Source: Bacillus mycoides
GTDB taxonomy: Bacteria; Bacillota; Bacilli; Bacillales; Bacillaceae_G
Length of the DNA stretch: 64,000 bases
Assembly (NCBI RefSeq): GCF_001757995.1
Contig: NZ_LXLV01000035.1
Span: forward strand, 1-64,000
Reading direction: 5' to 3'
Under the pieces are notes generated by a model. The model was not told where the DNA came from. It saw only the letters and a list, made by a program, of their open reading frames with translations, and did not search any database. Below, piece after piece: positions 43,220-52,162 of this stretch. Within the stretch, counting starts at the first letter, position 1, and the number at the start of each line of letters is the position of its first letter. The position numbers and the translations under genes are program-made.

Positions 43220-44773
43220 TTAGAAATCTAATAATGTGACGAATTTTCTGGCGCCTACCACATGTATTAATAACGGTATACGTGGACCACTTGATTGATT
43301 CATAATGAGCCTATATATAATGGTAAATAATTGTTTTTGATTTTCTTTCATTATTTTTTTATTTTCATGATGACAAATCGTATACAATTGCTCCATTAGT
43401 TTAGAATGATCGTTATTAGAACGAAGTATTTTACAAACTTCTACTAGCCATTTTTTCTGCCTTTCATCTAATGTGTTATAAAACTCCGTATTTTTCTCTT
43501 TATTTACGGCAATTAATTTTTTAGATTGAAAGTTTCTTATCCAATACTCAGCACGATTACTTATCGCTATCATTTCAGGTAATCCATAGCTCCTATCTAT
43601 TTTCTCTAATATATCTTGTAAAATAGATGAATCAAAATTTAATAACGGTAAAGTTCCTGCTACTTGATTAAACTTTGGATATTCTTTAAATCGGCTATCA
43701 AATCTAGAAAGTTTAATTGCATCAAATAAATCTTCATTTTTGAGTGTTTTATTTTCATAACTATCCTTCAATCTCTCATACTCTGTATAATTGCGAATCA
43801 CATCTTCATCAAGTCCAATATGAAATGCTGCATCAGGCTTATATTTTGCAAACATAAAAAGAATTACTTCTGGTACATACACTTTTAATAAGTCGCTAGG
43901 TGTAATACTATTCCCTGAAGAACTGGACATTTTTTCATGATGCCCTTTAATTCCAATGAAATCATACGCAACGTATTGAGGGGCTTCACAATTGAATATT
44001 TTCCGTGCAATTTCTTTTGATACATTATAACTACCAGTTTCCGATGAATGATCTCTTCCGCCCGGTTCGAAAATAACATCCTCTATCATCCATCTCATCG
44101 GCCAATCGATTTTCCAATTCAGTTTCATTTGACTTGTATTTAATACGGATAATTTATTTTGATTTCCACATTCACAGTCATACCGAACTGTTTTTAATAC
44201 TTCATCAAAATGTGTAATTGTTGTTGCATCTTTCCCGCAGCTCTCGCAATATAACGTAACGGGATAAAAGTTTTCTCTATCTTCTTCTCGGTGTACCCCT
44301 GTTTTAAAATCCATTAAAATATCATATATTTCTTTCCTTTTATACAAAGCCTCTAATATGTTTACGTTATACCTTCCGCTTCTATATTCAGCATGTTGAT
44401 ATATGAATTCCACTTCAATCCCAAATGCTTGGAGCGATTTCTCAAACTCTTTTTCAAAATGATCCGCATATGAGTTATGACACCCATGCGGATCAGGGAT
44501 ATTACAGTACGGCATACCAATGTATCTTCCAAAAGATGGATCAATATTTTTAGGAACTTTTCTAAACCTGTCATAATCATCCCATGAAAAGATGAAACGA
44601 GTCTTTTTCCCTAAATTTTGCAGAGCCTTTACAACGAAATAAGTCGTTACTATTTCACGGAAGTTCCCAATATGAACAGAACCAGATGGACTAATTCCAG
44701 CTGCACAAACAAAAGTTTCTTTGTTTGGATGTTTTCTAATTAATTCATGTGCTACTTCATACGCCCAATGCAT
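43220..44773 (-). CDS. lysK: Class I lysyl-tRNA synthetase
   Basis: 517 residues of the archaeal-type class I LysRS. The HIGH motif is HIGN in SGSVHIGNFRE (about residue 34), the KMSKS motif is KMSSSSGNS (about 283), and a four-Cys zinc site lies at CESCG … CDCECGN-type spacing (about 175-203). The C-terminal helical anticodon-binding part is present. Most bacteria use class II LysRS; the B. cereus group has both, and class I is known to be induced in stationary phase and to cooperate in charging unusual tRNAs. The gene is controlled by the T-box directly upstream. Confidence 0.93.
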   Translation of the reverse strand: MHWAYEVAHELIRKHPNKETFVCAAGISPSGSVHIGNFREIVTTYFVVKALQNLGKKTRFIFSWDDYDRFRKVPKNIDPSFGRYIGMPYCNIPDPHGCHNSYADHFEKEFEKSLQAFGIEVEFIYQHAEYRSGRYNVNILEALYKRKEIYDILMDFKTGVHREEDRENFYPVTLYCESCGKDATTITHFDEVLKTVRYDCECGNQNKLSVLNTSQMKLNWKIDWPMRWMIEDVIFEPGGRDHSSETGSYNVSKEIARKIFNCEAPQYVAYDFIGIKGHHEKMSSSSGNSITPSDLLKVYVPEVILFMFAKYKPDAAFHIGLDEDVIRNYTEYERLKDSYENKTLKNEDLFDAIKLSRFDSRFKEYPKFNQVAGTLPLLNFDSSILQDILEKIDRSYGLPEMIAISNRAEYWIRNFQSKKLIAVNKEKNTEFYNTLDERQKKWLVEVCKILRSNNDHSKLMEQLYTICHHENKKIMKENQKQLFTIIYRLIMNQSSGPRIPLLIHVVGARKFVTLLDF

Positions 44774-44827
44774 ATGCCACTCACCTCAATTGTAATTTTG
44801 TTTTCACATTTTCAGTTTTATACAACA

Positions 44828-45105
44828 AAAAAACTCCCACCCCCAAGATTATTCATCTTGAGGACGAGAGTTATTAGCTTCGCGGTACCACCTCAGTTTG
44901 TTAATACGTCACCATATTAACCTTTTCAGGTACGGCAAAATATGCTTATACCCTATCTCTATAACGGGAGAACCCGTCGCACCATCCCTAAACAAATTAG
45001 TTCCTTGCGCAGCTCCAAGTCTTTTTTCATTAAGATGTATACCGCTCTTTCTCAGCTACCAGAGCTCTCTGTACGTATTCTTTCTTAACTACTCTTCTCT
45101 TCAAT
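44828..45105 (-). promoter_or_regulatory. T-box riboswitch controlling lysK
   Basis: On the minus strand the leader starts with an AGTA-containing Stem I (near 45105-45085), passes a Stem I distal GCTCTGGTAGCTGAGA segment and reaches the T-box GGTGGTACCGCG (44892-44881). It ends in a terminator AACTCTCGTCC … GGGTGGGAGTT with seven T (about 44873-44826). Uncharged tRNA should pair with the T-box and stabilise the antiterminator. The AATGAAAAAAGAC region near 45036 supplies AAA, a possible lysine specifier, but its place in the loop is not proved. Confidence 0.92.
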
Positions 45106-45212
45106 GCCATTTTAAATATTGATTTTTACATATGATAATTTATTGTGCATTTATTGTCAAATTTTTCTGAACAGAAATTAATAACACATTTTTTCCCTAT
45201 CTAAAAAATATA

Positions 45213-45438
45213 TTATTCCTTCAAGTTGAATGTTGTGACTACACCATCACAATATAATGTCACTTTCGGTTTCTCTTTAAATCACTTATAATTTTCACTC
45301 CCTTCATATACTCGCAATACATTTTCACATAAAACATCATATACTTCTTCCTCCTCATAGTTACATGAGAAGTCCTTCGTTTTTTCACAGTACATCTTTT
45401 TTATTCCAATCCAGCAAAAGGTTTACCTCCATTTTCAT
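45213..45438 (-). pseudogene. Decayed small open reading frame (about 75 codons)
   Basis: On the minus strand a coding-like frame from ATG at 45395 reads MYCEKTKDFSCNYEEEEVYD … then TGA (45282-45284), then continues in frame FKEKPKVTLYCDGVV … to a stop at 45213. A further segment starting MKMEVNLLLDW at 45438 joins it if one base is restored near 45391. Together these look like a former protein of about 75 residues with one nonsense change and one frameshift. I recognise no family. The rest of 45106-45479 is A/T-rich with no feature seen. Confidence 0.35.
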
Positions 45439-45479
45439 CGAACTTTATATATATCTTTAATAAATTGAGGTGAAACATT

Positions 45480-46382
45480 TTGCTTAGAAATATTGAATTA
45501 GTCGTAGATGCAAAGGCAAGTTTAGGTGAAGGCCCTTGCTGGGATGAGAAAAGACAAATATTATATTGGGTTGATATTATGGAGAAGAAATTATGCCTCT
45601 ACAATCCTGCTAGTAATATGAACCGAGTGATTACTCTCGACCAGCAAATCGGTTGTGTCGTTCCATATCTAGATGATGTAGTACTTTTAGCTCTAGAAAA
45701 AGGGTTTTATTCTTTTAATCTAAATACAGAAGAGCTTACACATATTTTTGATCCTGAACCACATTTAATAGAAAATCGTTTTAATGACGGGAAATGCGAT
45801 CCGGCTGGCCGCTTTTGGGCAGGCACTACTGACTTATATGGTATAAGTGGCGCCGGTTCCTTGTATTCTTTAAATAATAATCTCCAAGTAGAGAAAAAGG
45901 TATCACATGTAAATACATCAAACGGCATAGCATGGTCTCCTGACGATACATACCTTTATTTTATTGATACACCTACAAAAAAAGTAGTCCGTTTTCATGA
46001 TGATATACATACTAGTGTAATTAGCAATCCAACAGATGTTATCATCTTCCCTGAAAATGAAGGTATACCCGATGGCATGACAATTGATGTAGAAGGTTGT
46101 TTATGGATTGCACATTGGGGAGGCTCGAAGATTACTAGATGGAATCCCTTTACTGGAAAACAAATTTTAAGTATTCCGATTCCTGCTTTATATGTAACGT
46201 CGTGTACATTTGGAGGACCTAATTTGACCGATTTATACATCACAACAGCCAGAACAAGAATGACGGATGAGGAATTAAAACAGTACCCACATGCTGGTGG
46301 TATATTTCGAATTCAAACAAACGTTAAAGGTTGTCCAACATATTCATTTCGCTGTGAAAACATTGGAGCTGAAACACTATGA
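45480..46382 (+). CDS. SMP-30/gluconolactonase/LRE family protein
   Basis: 300 residues forming a six-bladed propeller. The metal site is visible: Glu in LGEGPCWD (about residue 17), the NRFNDGKCDPAGRFW blade (about 98), NGIAWSPDD (about 148) and PDGMTIDVEG (about 197). Members are lactonases acting on sugar lactones or organophosphates with a divalent metal. The TTG start follows TTGAGGTGA at good distance. The stop overlaps the methyltransferase start as ATGA, so the two are coupled. The substrate is unknown. Confidence 0.88.
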   Translation: MLRNIELVVDAKASLGEGPCWDEKRQILYWVDIMEKKLCLYNPASNMNRVITLDQQIGCVVPYLDDVVLLALEKGFYSFNLNTEELTHIFDPEPHLIENRFNDGKCDPAGRFWAGTTDLYGISGAGSLYSLNNNLQVEKKVSHVNTSNGIAWSPDDTYLYFIDTPTKKVVRFHDDIHTSVISNPTDVIIFPENEGIPDGMTIDVEGCLWIAHWGGSKITRWNPFTGKQILSIPIPALYVTSCTFGGPNLTDLYITTARTRMTDEELKQYPHAGGIFRIQTNVKGCPTYSFRCENIGAETL

Positions 46383-47083
46383 CCAGAATCGATTACATAA
46401 GACAAGAAGAGAAAAAATATCATGATTTATGCTATGAACAATACAAATTATTCGAAGCAGGATCATGGCTTTATAAACCTGTTAAAACAGTTATGGACTT
46501 GATGGATTATTTTGAGGGACAGAACTACCTGCAAGTACTCGACCTTGGCTCTGGTGTTGGTAGAAACAGTATTCCGATTGCACGAAAAATCCTGAATGCT
46601 GGCGGTACTGTTACTTGTGTTGATCTACTTGATTCGGCTTTAACGAAGTTACAAGTTTATAGCAAAGAACATGGTGTAATTGAATACATAAAAACAGAAC
46701 AATCAGCAATTGAAAACTACTATATTGCTCCTAATACTTATGACTACATCGTTGCAGTATCAAGTTTAGAACATGTCAGATCAATAGACGATTTAAAAAA
46801 AGTGCTTCACTCTATGAAAAATGGGACAAAAATTGGCGGTATCAATTGTTTAATAGTTAACTCTAACATTCAAGAAATAGATTTAGAAACAGGAGAAGAA
46901 TTAGATGCTTTAATTGAAATTAACCTTTCTACGGAAGAAATGATACGTACACTAAAAGGCGTTTATAACGAATGGCAAGAAGTAAAAGTTGAAATGAAAA
47001 ATTTAGCGTATGATATTGTACGAAACGGTAAACACATTCAATTAAATACGAATGCGATTACTTTTGTCGTGCAAAAATTGTAG
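46379..47083 (+). CDS. Class I SAM-dependent methyltransferase
   Basis: 234 residues. The SAM-binding motif I VLDLGSGVGRNS (about residue 53), an acidic VTCVDLLDSAL (motif II) and YDYIVAVSSLEHV (motif IV) define a Rossmann methyltransferase of the Methyltransf_11/25 type. It overlaps the SMP-30-like gene by 4 bases. The substrate is unknown; the coupling suggests action in the same small pathway. No regulator site is visible inside the pair. Confidence 0.85.
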   Translation: MTRIDYIRQEEKKYHDLCYEQYKLFEAGSWLYKPVKTVMDLMDYFEGQNYLQVLDLGSGVGRNSIPIARKILNAGGTVTCVDLLDSALTKLQVYSKEHGVIEYIKTEQSAIENYYIAPNTYDYIVAVSSLEHVRSIDDLKKVLHSMKNGTKIGGINCLIVNSNIQEIDLETGEELDALIEINLSTEEMIRTLKGVYNEWQEVKVEMKNLAYDIVRNGKHIQLNTNAITFVVQKL

Positions 47084-47090
47084 TTTATAT

Positions 47091-47128
47091 GAGTGGTGAC
47101 AATTTTTATTTTTTATAGTCACCACTCG
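47091..47128. terminator. Terminator between convergent methyltransferase and reductase genes
   Basis: GAGTGGTGAC and GTCACCACTC form a 10-bp stem with a T-rich loop 10 bases past the methyltransferase stop. Confidence 0.7.
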
Positions 47129-47144
47129 TATATTTATGTAAAGA

Positions 47145-48071
47145 TTATTCCATCGTAATTACAATTTTCCCTCTAACATGCTGACTTTCACTCAAAATAT
47201 GAGCTTCTCTAACTCCTTTTTCATTAAACGGAACAATTTTACTAATGATTGGTTTAATTTTTTCAGCTTGGATCAAACTAGTTAATTCGTCTAATTGCTT
47301 CCCGCTTGGTTTCAACCATAAAAACCCTGATTTTATGCCCTTTACTTCATGAAGTGGTTCATGAACGATAGAAACTAGAACACCACCAGATTTAATAATT
47401 TGAAAACTTTTTTCTTGTACTTCTCCGCCGATTGTATCTAACACAATATCATAATCTGATAGTAGCTCTTCAAATTTATCTTTTTTATAATCAATAACAA
47501 GGTCAGCCCCTAAACACTTTAAAAACTCTTCATTTTTACTACTTGCAGTTGTTGCGACAAAAGCCCCAAATGATTTCGCGATTTGAATTGCAAAACTTCC
47601 TACTCCGCCCGCTCCAGCATGAATGAATACTCGGTCATTTTCTTTTATTTGTGCATAATCTACAAGGCTTTGCCAAGCTGTAAGTCCTGCAAGAGGTATA
47701 GATGCTGCTTCTTCAAAACTAATATTATTTGGCATATGTGCTACTAAATCTGATTTTACTGTAATGTATTCAGCATAAGAGCCTTTCCCTATATTTTCGG
47801 GTTTTGTAAATACTTTATCACCTATTTTGAAATGATCCACACCTTCTCCAACTTCTTCAATTACTCCAGCAACATCTAAACCTAATATAATTGGAAATGA
47901 AAATTGCAGCTTTTCTTGTAAGTCTCCCTTTCTTATTTTCCAATCAACAGGATTGACAGATATTGCATGTATGCGTATTAATACTTCATTACATTTAACA
48001 ACCGGCTTTGGAACTTGTCTTTCTTGTAATTCTCCAACACTACCATATTGATTAATAACAATTGCTTTCAT
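47145..48071 (-). CDS. Zinc-independent NADP-dependent oxidoreductase (quinone oxidoreductase/MDR family)
   Basis: 308 residues of the medium-chain dehydrogenase/reductase family. The N-terminal GroES-like part contains GLDVAGVIEEVGEGV, followed by the Rossmann NADPH loop HAGAGGVGSFAIQIAK (about residue 150). The catalytic and structural zinc cysteines of alcohol dehydrogenases are absent, as in zeta-crystallin-like quinone or enone reductases. GGAGGAG precedes the ATG. It is a separate unit; its substrate is unknown. Confidence 0.88.
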   Translation of the reverse strand: MKAIVINQYGSVGELQERQVPKPVVKCNEVLIRIHAISVNPVDWKIRKGDLQEKLQFSFPIILGLDVAGVIEEVGEGVDHFKIGDKVFTKPENIGKGSYAEYITVKSDLVAHMPNNISFEEAASIPLAGLTAWQSLVDYAQIKENDRVFIHAGAGGVGSFAIQIAKSFGAFVATTASSKNEEFLKCLGADLVIDYKKDKFEELLSDYDIVLDTIGGEVQEKSFQIIKSGGVLVSIVHEPLHEVKGIKSGFLWLKPSGKQLDELTSLIQAEKIKPIISKIVPFNEKGVREAHILSESQHVRGKIVITME

Positions 48072-48304
48072 TTCCTCTCCTCCTTGTTGTTTATTTTAAT
48101 AACTTATAATTATTTTTCAAAATATTTTGTTTTGAATGAAAATAATTATATTTGGAGGTGATATTTATGCTACTCTACTAATTAAGTAAGATGAATATAA
48201 AACTTTCACCTTACTTTAATACACTCTAATTTAAGGTTAAGAAACTCCCCAAGTTATATTTTCTTTATTTGTTAATGAACTTTAAATGAAATGGAGAGAA
48301 AACT

Positions 48305-49159
48305 ATGAAAGAGAAGATTTTCAAAGTAAACGGTATTGATATATGTACAGAAAGCTTTGGCAACCCTAATAACCCAGCAATTTTATTAATTATGGGAGCT
48401 ACGTGTTCAATGGTTTATTGGGATGAAGAATTTTGTGAAAGGTTGGCTAGCACAGGAAGATTTGTCATTCGCTATGATAACCGTGATGTTGGGCGCTCTG
48501 TTACATATGAGCCTGGGACTTCCAATTACACTGTAGCAGACATGGCTGAAGATGCAATCGGGGTACTCGATGCGTATCATATTGACAAGGCACACCTTTT
48601 TGGCATGTCATTAGGAGGTATGATTGCTCAAATTGCTGCAGTACAGCACCCTGAAAGAGTATTGACATTAACATTACTAGCAACAAGCATTATTGGATCT
48701 GATAACAATACTCGTGATTTGCCTCCAATGGATGAAAGAATTTTGACACATCATGCTAATGGTGCAAATTTAGATTGGACGAATCAAGATGTTGTAGCGC
48801 AATATTTAGTTACAGGATCACGTCTACTCTGTGGATCAAAGCGTATATTCGATGAAGAAAGGGCTTACAAACAAGTAAGGCAAGAAATAGAGCGAGCTGA
48901 CAATCTACTAAGTATGTTTAATCACGCTCTTCTTACAGGTGATGATTCTTATGAAGGTATACTTAAATCGATACAATTACCTGCTTTAGTAATTCACGGT
49001 ACGGACGATACAGCTTTACCACTTGAACATGGACTCGCACTTACCGATGAAATTCCGAATTCAAAGCTATTAACCCTTGAAGGTACAGGGCATGAGAATC
49101 ATTACGATGACTGGGATAAAATTATAAATGCAGTTTTAGAACATACTTGCGAAATATAA
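48305..49159 (+). CDS. Alpha/beta hydrolase
   Basis: 284 residues of the alpha/beta hydrolase fold. Oxyanion segment LLIMGATCSMVYWD (about 27), nucleophile Ser in FGMSLGGMIAQ (about residue 101), Asp in IHGTDDTALP (about 229) and His in GTGHENHYDDW (about 262). It resembles RdmC-type methylesterases and other small-molecule esterases. No signal peptide, so it is cytoplasmic. Single gene; the substrate is unknown. Confidence 0.88.
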   Translation: MKEKIFKVNGIDICTESFGNPNNPAILLIMGATCSMVYWDEEFCERLASTGRFVIRYDNRDVGRSVTYEPGTSNYTVADMAEDAIGVLDAYHIDKAHLFGMSLGGMIAQIAAVQHPERVLTLTLLATSIIGSDNNTRDLPPMDERILTHHANGANLDWTNQDVVAQYLVTGSRLLCGSKRIFDEERAYKQVRQEIERADNLLSMFNHALLTGDDSYEGILKSIQLPALVIHGTDDTALPLEHGLALTDEIPNSKLLTLEGTGHENHYDDWDKIINAVLEHTCEI

Positions 49160-49229
49160 AATTAAGCAACTAATAGAGGGACACAAATTGTATTTCACTC
49201 TTCTCTTTATAGAAATTACGATACAATAA

Positions 49230-49268
49230 CAAAAGCCCATCACTTCATCCTTATGTATAGTGATGGGC
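49230..49268 (-). terminator. Terminator of the ParM/ParR-like operon
   Basis: AAGCCCATCAC and GTGATGGGCT form an 11-bp stem. The T-run follows on the minus strand, so it ends the ParR-like gene and may also stop + strand transcription. Confidence 0.75.
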
Positions 49269-49289
49269 TCTACATATGATTTTATATGT

Positions 49290-49625
49290 TCAAAAGAATG
49301 GACAATCTAATTGATCAACAGATTCCCACGATTTTTTTTTTACGTTTTCGGTGGATTTACTATTTTCTAGTGGTACGTTTTTAAATGGATTCATTTCAAC
49401 TTTTAGTAGAGATGATGGTTCTACATATAAACAAAAAACATGGCTACTTGGCAAGGTTTTCGATACATCAATATCTCCTACTTGTTTAAATAATTGCTGG
49501 GCTGCAAAGAAAAAGAAATTAGTTGGATTGGACTGTTTATTAAGCCAAGCAATCATTTCAGGCGATACTGATTTATTAATATTAATTTTCACTCGATCAC
49601 CACGTCTATATCGCCTAGATCGCAT
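49290..49625 (-). CDS. ParR-like small adaptor protein, partner of the ParM-like gene
   Basis: 111 residues. The basic N terminus (RSRRYRRGDRVKININ) followed by SPEMIAWLNKQSN and FFFFAAQQLFKQVG resembles a ribbon-helix-helix DNA-binding protein of the ParR/AlfB kind. The C-terminal half is polar and low complexity, ending DQLDCPFF, where an actin-binding tail would be expected. It starts 11 bases after the ParM-like stop on the same strand, the usual parMR arrangement. The assignment rests mainly on context. Confidence 0.6.
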   Translation of the reverse strand: MRSRRYRRGDRVKININKSVSPEMIAWLNKQSNPTNFFFFAAQQLFKQVGDIDVSKTLPSSHVFCLYVEPSSLLKVEMNPFKNVPLENSKSTENVKKKSWESVDQLDCPFF

Positions 49626-49636
49626 ACTTCCACCAA

Positions 49637-50806
49637 CTAACTTATCGTTAAGTTTGTAAACCCTAACTCTTTTTGCTTATGCTCTCTATATTTTGGTGAG
49701 CATGTATATACTAATAATCCACGAGCATTGGTAAATAACGGGTTATCTACAAAAATCACATTTTTCAAACGTCCTTTTTGTTTTAAAATCATTTTCAAGC
49801 TATTTTTAATAATAACTGCACCTCCACCATAAATAAATACATATGGATCGTCTTTCATATCATCAATTTTGTTAATAATATCCGTTGCGACACGTGCTGC
49901 TAAACCTAAAAACGCTGGTTGCGATTCCTCAACTAACAATGCATTTCTTGGGTGCTTTTCATTTAAATAAATTTGATTAAATTCTGTAATACTATCAATT
50001 GTTTTCGTAGGATATTTCCGATTCCATCTCGTAATAATTTGTAGTAACGTTTCTTTTACACCATAAGATAATCCTTTACTTAATTGTGGACGGAAATTTA
50101 CTCCTAACGAAACAACTTCTTCCGTTGTCCCCGCGCCAATATCAAAAGACAATAAAGTTTTATCTACAAAATCAATTTCTGAAACTTGATTTTGTTCACA
50201 TTCTATTTTATGTTTCACAACATTTCCTTCCTCATCATATACAATCCCCCACGTCCCAGAAGCGCCTTCAGGTAGACATTTACAAAACTCAATAGAAACA
50301 TTAATCGTAACATCGCGCCCATTCGGATAGTGAAAAATGACTTTGTGATTACCCATGTACCGTTTCGAATTTTCAGCAGCAATTTCCTGTGTAATTAGTT
50401 GCATTGGAAGAGCCACTGATAAATCATAACGAATATTAATATGACTGGAAGTTGGGCTTTGACGCATAGCACTTATCGCTAAACCCGAAAGGATTGTAAT
50501 AACCATTAATTCATCCGTAGATTTATTTGATTTCTTCTCTACTTCAGTACCTTTTAATTGATCTTGAATCACTTTTTCTCCAACGATGTATCGTACGTTA
50601 TTTAACATTAGCGATGGAGAACTAATGGTCACATCAATGTGATTCTCTAATTCTGACGATGAAACATCACCCTCATCTAGCAACCCCGTAGGCTCACCTA
50701 TATATAAAGAATATATACTCGGAATAAAAATAGGTTCCTGCCCTTTCACCATTAACTTCAAACCATTATTTCCTGCATCTGCACCAGCTTTTAAAAGAAT
50801 AGACAT
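49637..50806 (-). CDS. ParM/StbA-like actin-type ATPase, chromosomal
   Basis: 389 residues of the actin-like ATPase family. Phosphate loop 1 is AGADAGNNGLKLM (residues 8-20), phosphate loop 2 is LSFDIGAGTTEEVV (about 219) and the adenosine motif is FIYGGGAVIIK (about 326). It is expected to form dynamic filaments that push apart DNA bound by a ParR-like adaptor, encoded directly downstream. Such systems normally segregate plasmids. No replication gene, integrase or tandem centromere repeats are visible nearby. The ATG follows AGGGGG. Its chromosomal role is unknown. Confidence 0.82.
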   Translation of the reverse strand: MSILLKAGADAGNNGLKLMVKGQEPIFIPSIYSLYIGEPTGLLDEGDVSSSELENHIDVTISSPSLMLNNVRYIVGEKVIQDQLKGTEVEKKSNKSTDELMVITILSGLAISAMRQSPTSSHINIRYDLSVALPMQLITQEIAAENSKRYMGNHKVIFHYPNGRDVTINVSIEFCKCLPEGASGTWGIVYDEEGNVVKHKIECEQNQVSEIDFVDKTLLSFDIGAGTTEEVVSLGVNFRPQLSKGLSYGVKETLLQIITRWNRKYPTKTIDSITEFNQIYLNEKHPRNALLVEESQPAFLGLAARVATDIINKIDDMKDDPYVFIYGGGAVIIKNSLKMILKQKGRLKNVIFVDNPLFTNARGLLVYTCSPKYREHKQKELGFTNLTIS

Positions 50807-51015
50807 AACTACCCCCTAAATTAATCTGACATCCCTTCCAAATATATGCGAGCCCATTCTTTTACATTCAAATGTAATGTAATTTTTTATTTATCCCAAA
50901 AACAAAATATCATAAACATTCACTTCATATGTAAAAAACATTTGACATGAACCTTTTCCAATTTTATACTATGGATGTAAAGAGTTTTTTACAATGCTGG
51001 AGGTGCAATTATATA

Positions 51016-51420
51016 TTGAATACTAAAAAGATTATTTTTGTAATCATTGTTTTATCGTTAATCGCGATACTCGGACATGGCGCATACAAATACGCAACTG
51101 AAGGTTCAATTTTGGGCGGAACGATTTTCGCTGCTTCTTTAATACTTAGTAATTTAATTAATCATATTACATGGGGAGATCCAAACGGAGTATCGAAAGA
51201 AAGTCAAGATGAGATGGGACAACAAATTACATATAAAAGCTTTAAAATCGCGTATTTTGTTCTTATAGGTGTTATGTTTCTTATATTATTCTGGTCAGAA
51301 GGATTTTCTATGGGTTCCAATTTGGATGGTGTAAAAAACCTTCCCCTTTTCATAGCACTTTGTTCTTCATTCTTTATTTATCCTATCGTTGAACTCATTG
51401 CCGCAAAACAATATAAATAA
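51016..51420 (+). CDS. Small membrane protein (134 aa), unknown
   Basis: About 134 residues with four hydrophobic helices (about 5-22, 30-50, 75-92, 105-125). A polar loop between the second and third carries TWGDPNGVSKESQDEMGQQ. A TTG start at 51016 behind GGAGGTG (12-base spacing) is preferred; an upstream ATG at 50947 has no ribosome site. I recognise no family with certainty. It is a single gene with a strong terminator. The gap 50807-51015 contains TTACATT…AATGTAA words but no tandem repeats. Confidence 0.65.
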   Translation: MNTKKIIFVIIVLSLIAILGHGAYKYATEGSILGGTIFAASLILSNLINHITWGDPNGVSKESQDEMGQQITYKSFKIAYFVLIGVMFLILFWSEGFSMGSNLDGVKNLPLFIALCSSFFIYPIVELIAAKQYK

Positions 51421-51457
51421 AAAAAGTGGTTTTCTATATGCAGAAAACCACTTTTTT
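51420..51457. terminator. Bidirectional terminator between membrane protein and DUF1697 genes
   Basis: AAAAAGTGGTTTTC and GAAAACCACTTTTT form a 14-bp perfect stem with an 8-base loop. Confidence 0.88.
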
Positions 51458-51461
51458 ATGT

Positions 51462-51998
51462 TTAAATACCTTCTGCTATTGCTTTCAGCTTATTCACAGT
51501 CCGCCAGTTCCTTACTGTAGCTGGCGTATGTAATTTTTGAAACTGGTTCATTACTTTAGAATTCCGAATGCTTTTTTTGAAAAACAAATACACTACTCCT
51601 CCTTCAATATGGCAATCTTCTATTTCGCTTTTAATCGTAAGCAACTGATTACTGTCTTCTTCAGAAAGTACATTGGCTAAGAAGGCAACATGTATGCTTT
51701 CTCCTTCTAACAATACATCGGCTTCATAAGGACACGTTTTTATAATATTTATAAATTCATCTTTTGTTCTTAACATGACTGGAACATTGAAATCAAAAAC
51801 GTTCTTAATTTCACATTCAATTCGTTCCTTTAAAAAACTTATCTCTGCTTCTGACTCAAACACTACATTTCCACTTTGAATATATGTTTTCACTTTTTTT
51901 AACCCTATTGATTCAAAGACTTTTTTCAAATCCACCATTTTAATTACTTTATGTCCACCTACGTTAATTCCCCGTAGTAGTGCAATATAAATTGTCAT
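51462..51998 (-). CDS. DUF1697 domain-containing protein
   Basis: About 178 residues with the DUF1697 N terminus YIALLRGINVGGHK and the segments VKTYIQSGNVVFES (about 40) and ATVRNWRTVNKL (about 162). The family is widespread but functionally uncharacterised. The ATG at 51998 follows GAGGGG with good spacing. No membrane segment. Single gene. Confidence 0.85.
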   Translation of the reverse strand: MTIYIALLRGINVGGHKVIKMVDLKKVFESIGLKKVKTYIQSGNVVFESEAEISFLKERIECEIKNVFDFNVPVMLRTKDEFINIIKTCPYEADVLLEGESIHVAFLANVLSEEDSNQLLTIKSEIEDCHIEGGVVYLFFKKSIRNSKVMNQFQKLHTPATVRNWRTVNKLKAIAEGI

Positions 51999-52162
51999 AT
52001 GATTACCCCTCACGTATTTAAATGCTTAGCAATCGAATTGTTTTGCACCTTCATACTTCTCGAATACTTACTTTAATGCCTCTAACATATCATGTTTGGA
52101 AAATATCTCAAATAAAAAAACTTACTACATGATTTTTTTCAAGAGTAAGCTTTGCTATCTCA

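Noticed and set aside
45300-45380. Alternative 26-codon minus-strand frame starting after GAGGAGG near 45330
   Set aside because: Its ribosome site consists of Glu codons of the overlapping decayed frame, and its peptide looks less protein-like than that frame.
50914-50940. TATGTAAAAAACAT as a PlcR box near the membrane protein gene
   Set aside because: It does not fit the 16-base PlcR consensus; the second half-site is wrong.
50807-50946. Centromere (parC) upstream of the ParM-like gene
   Set aside because: Only one short TTACATT/AATGTAA inverted word is present; no tandem repeats of the parC kind are seen.
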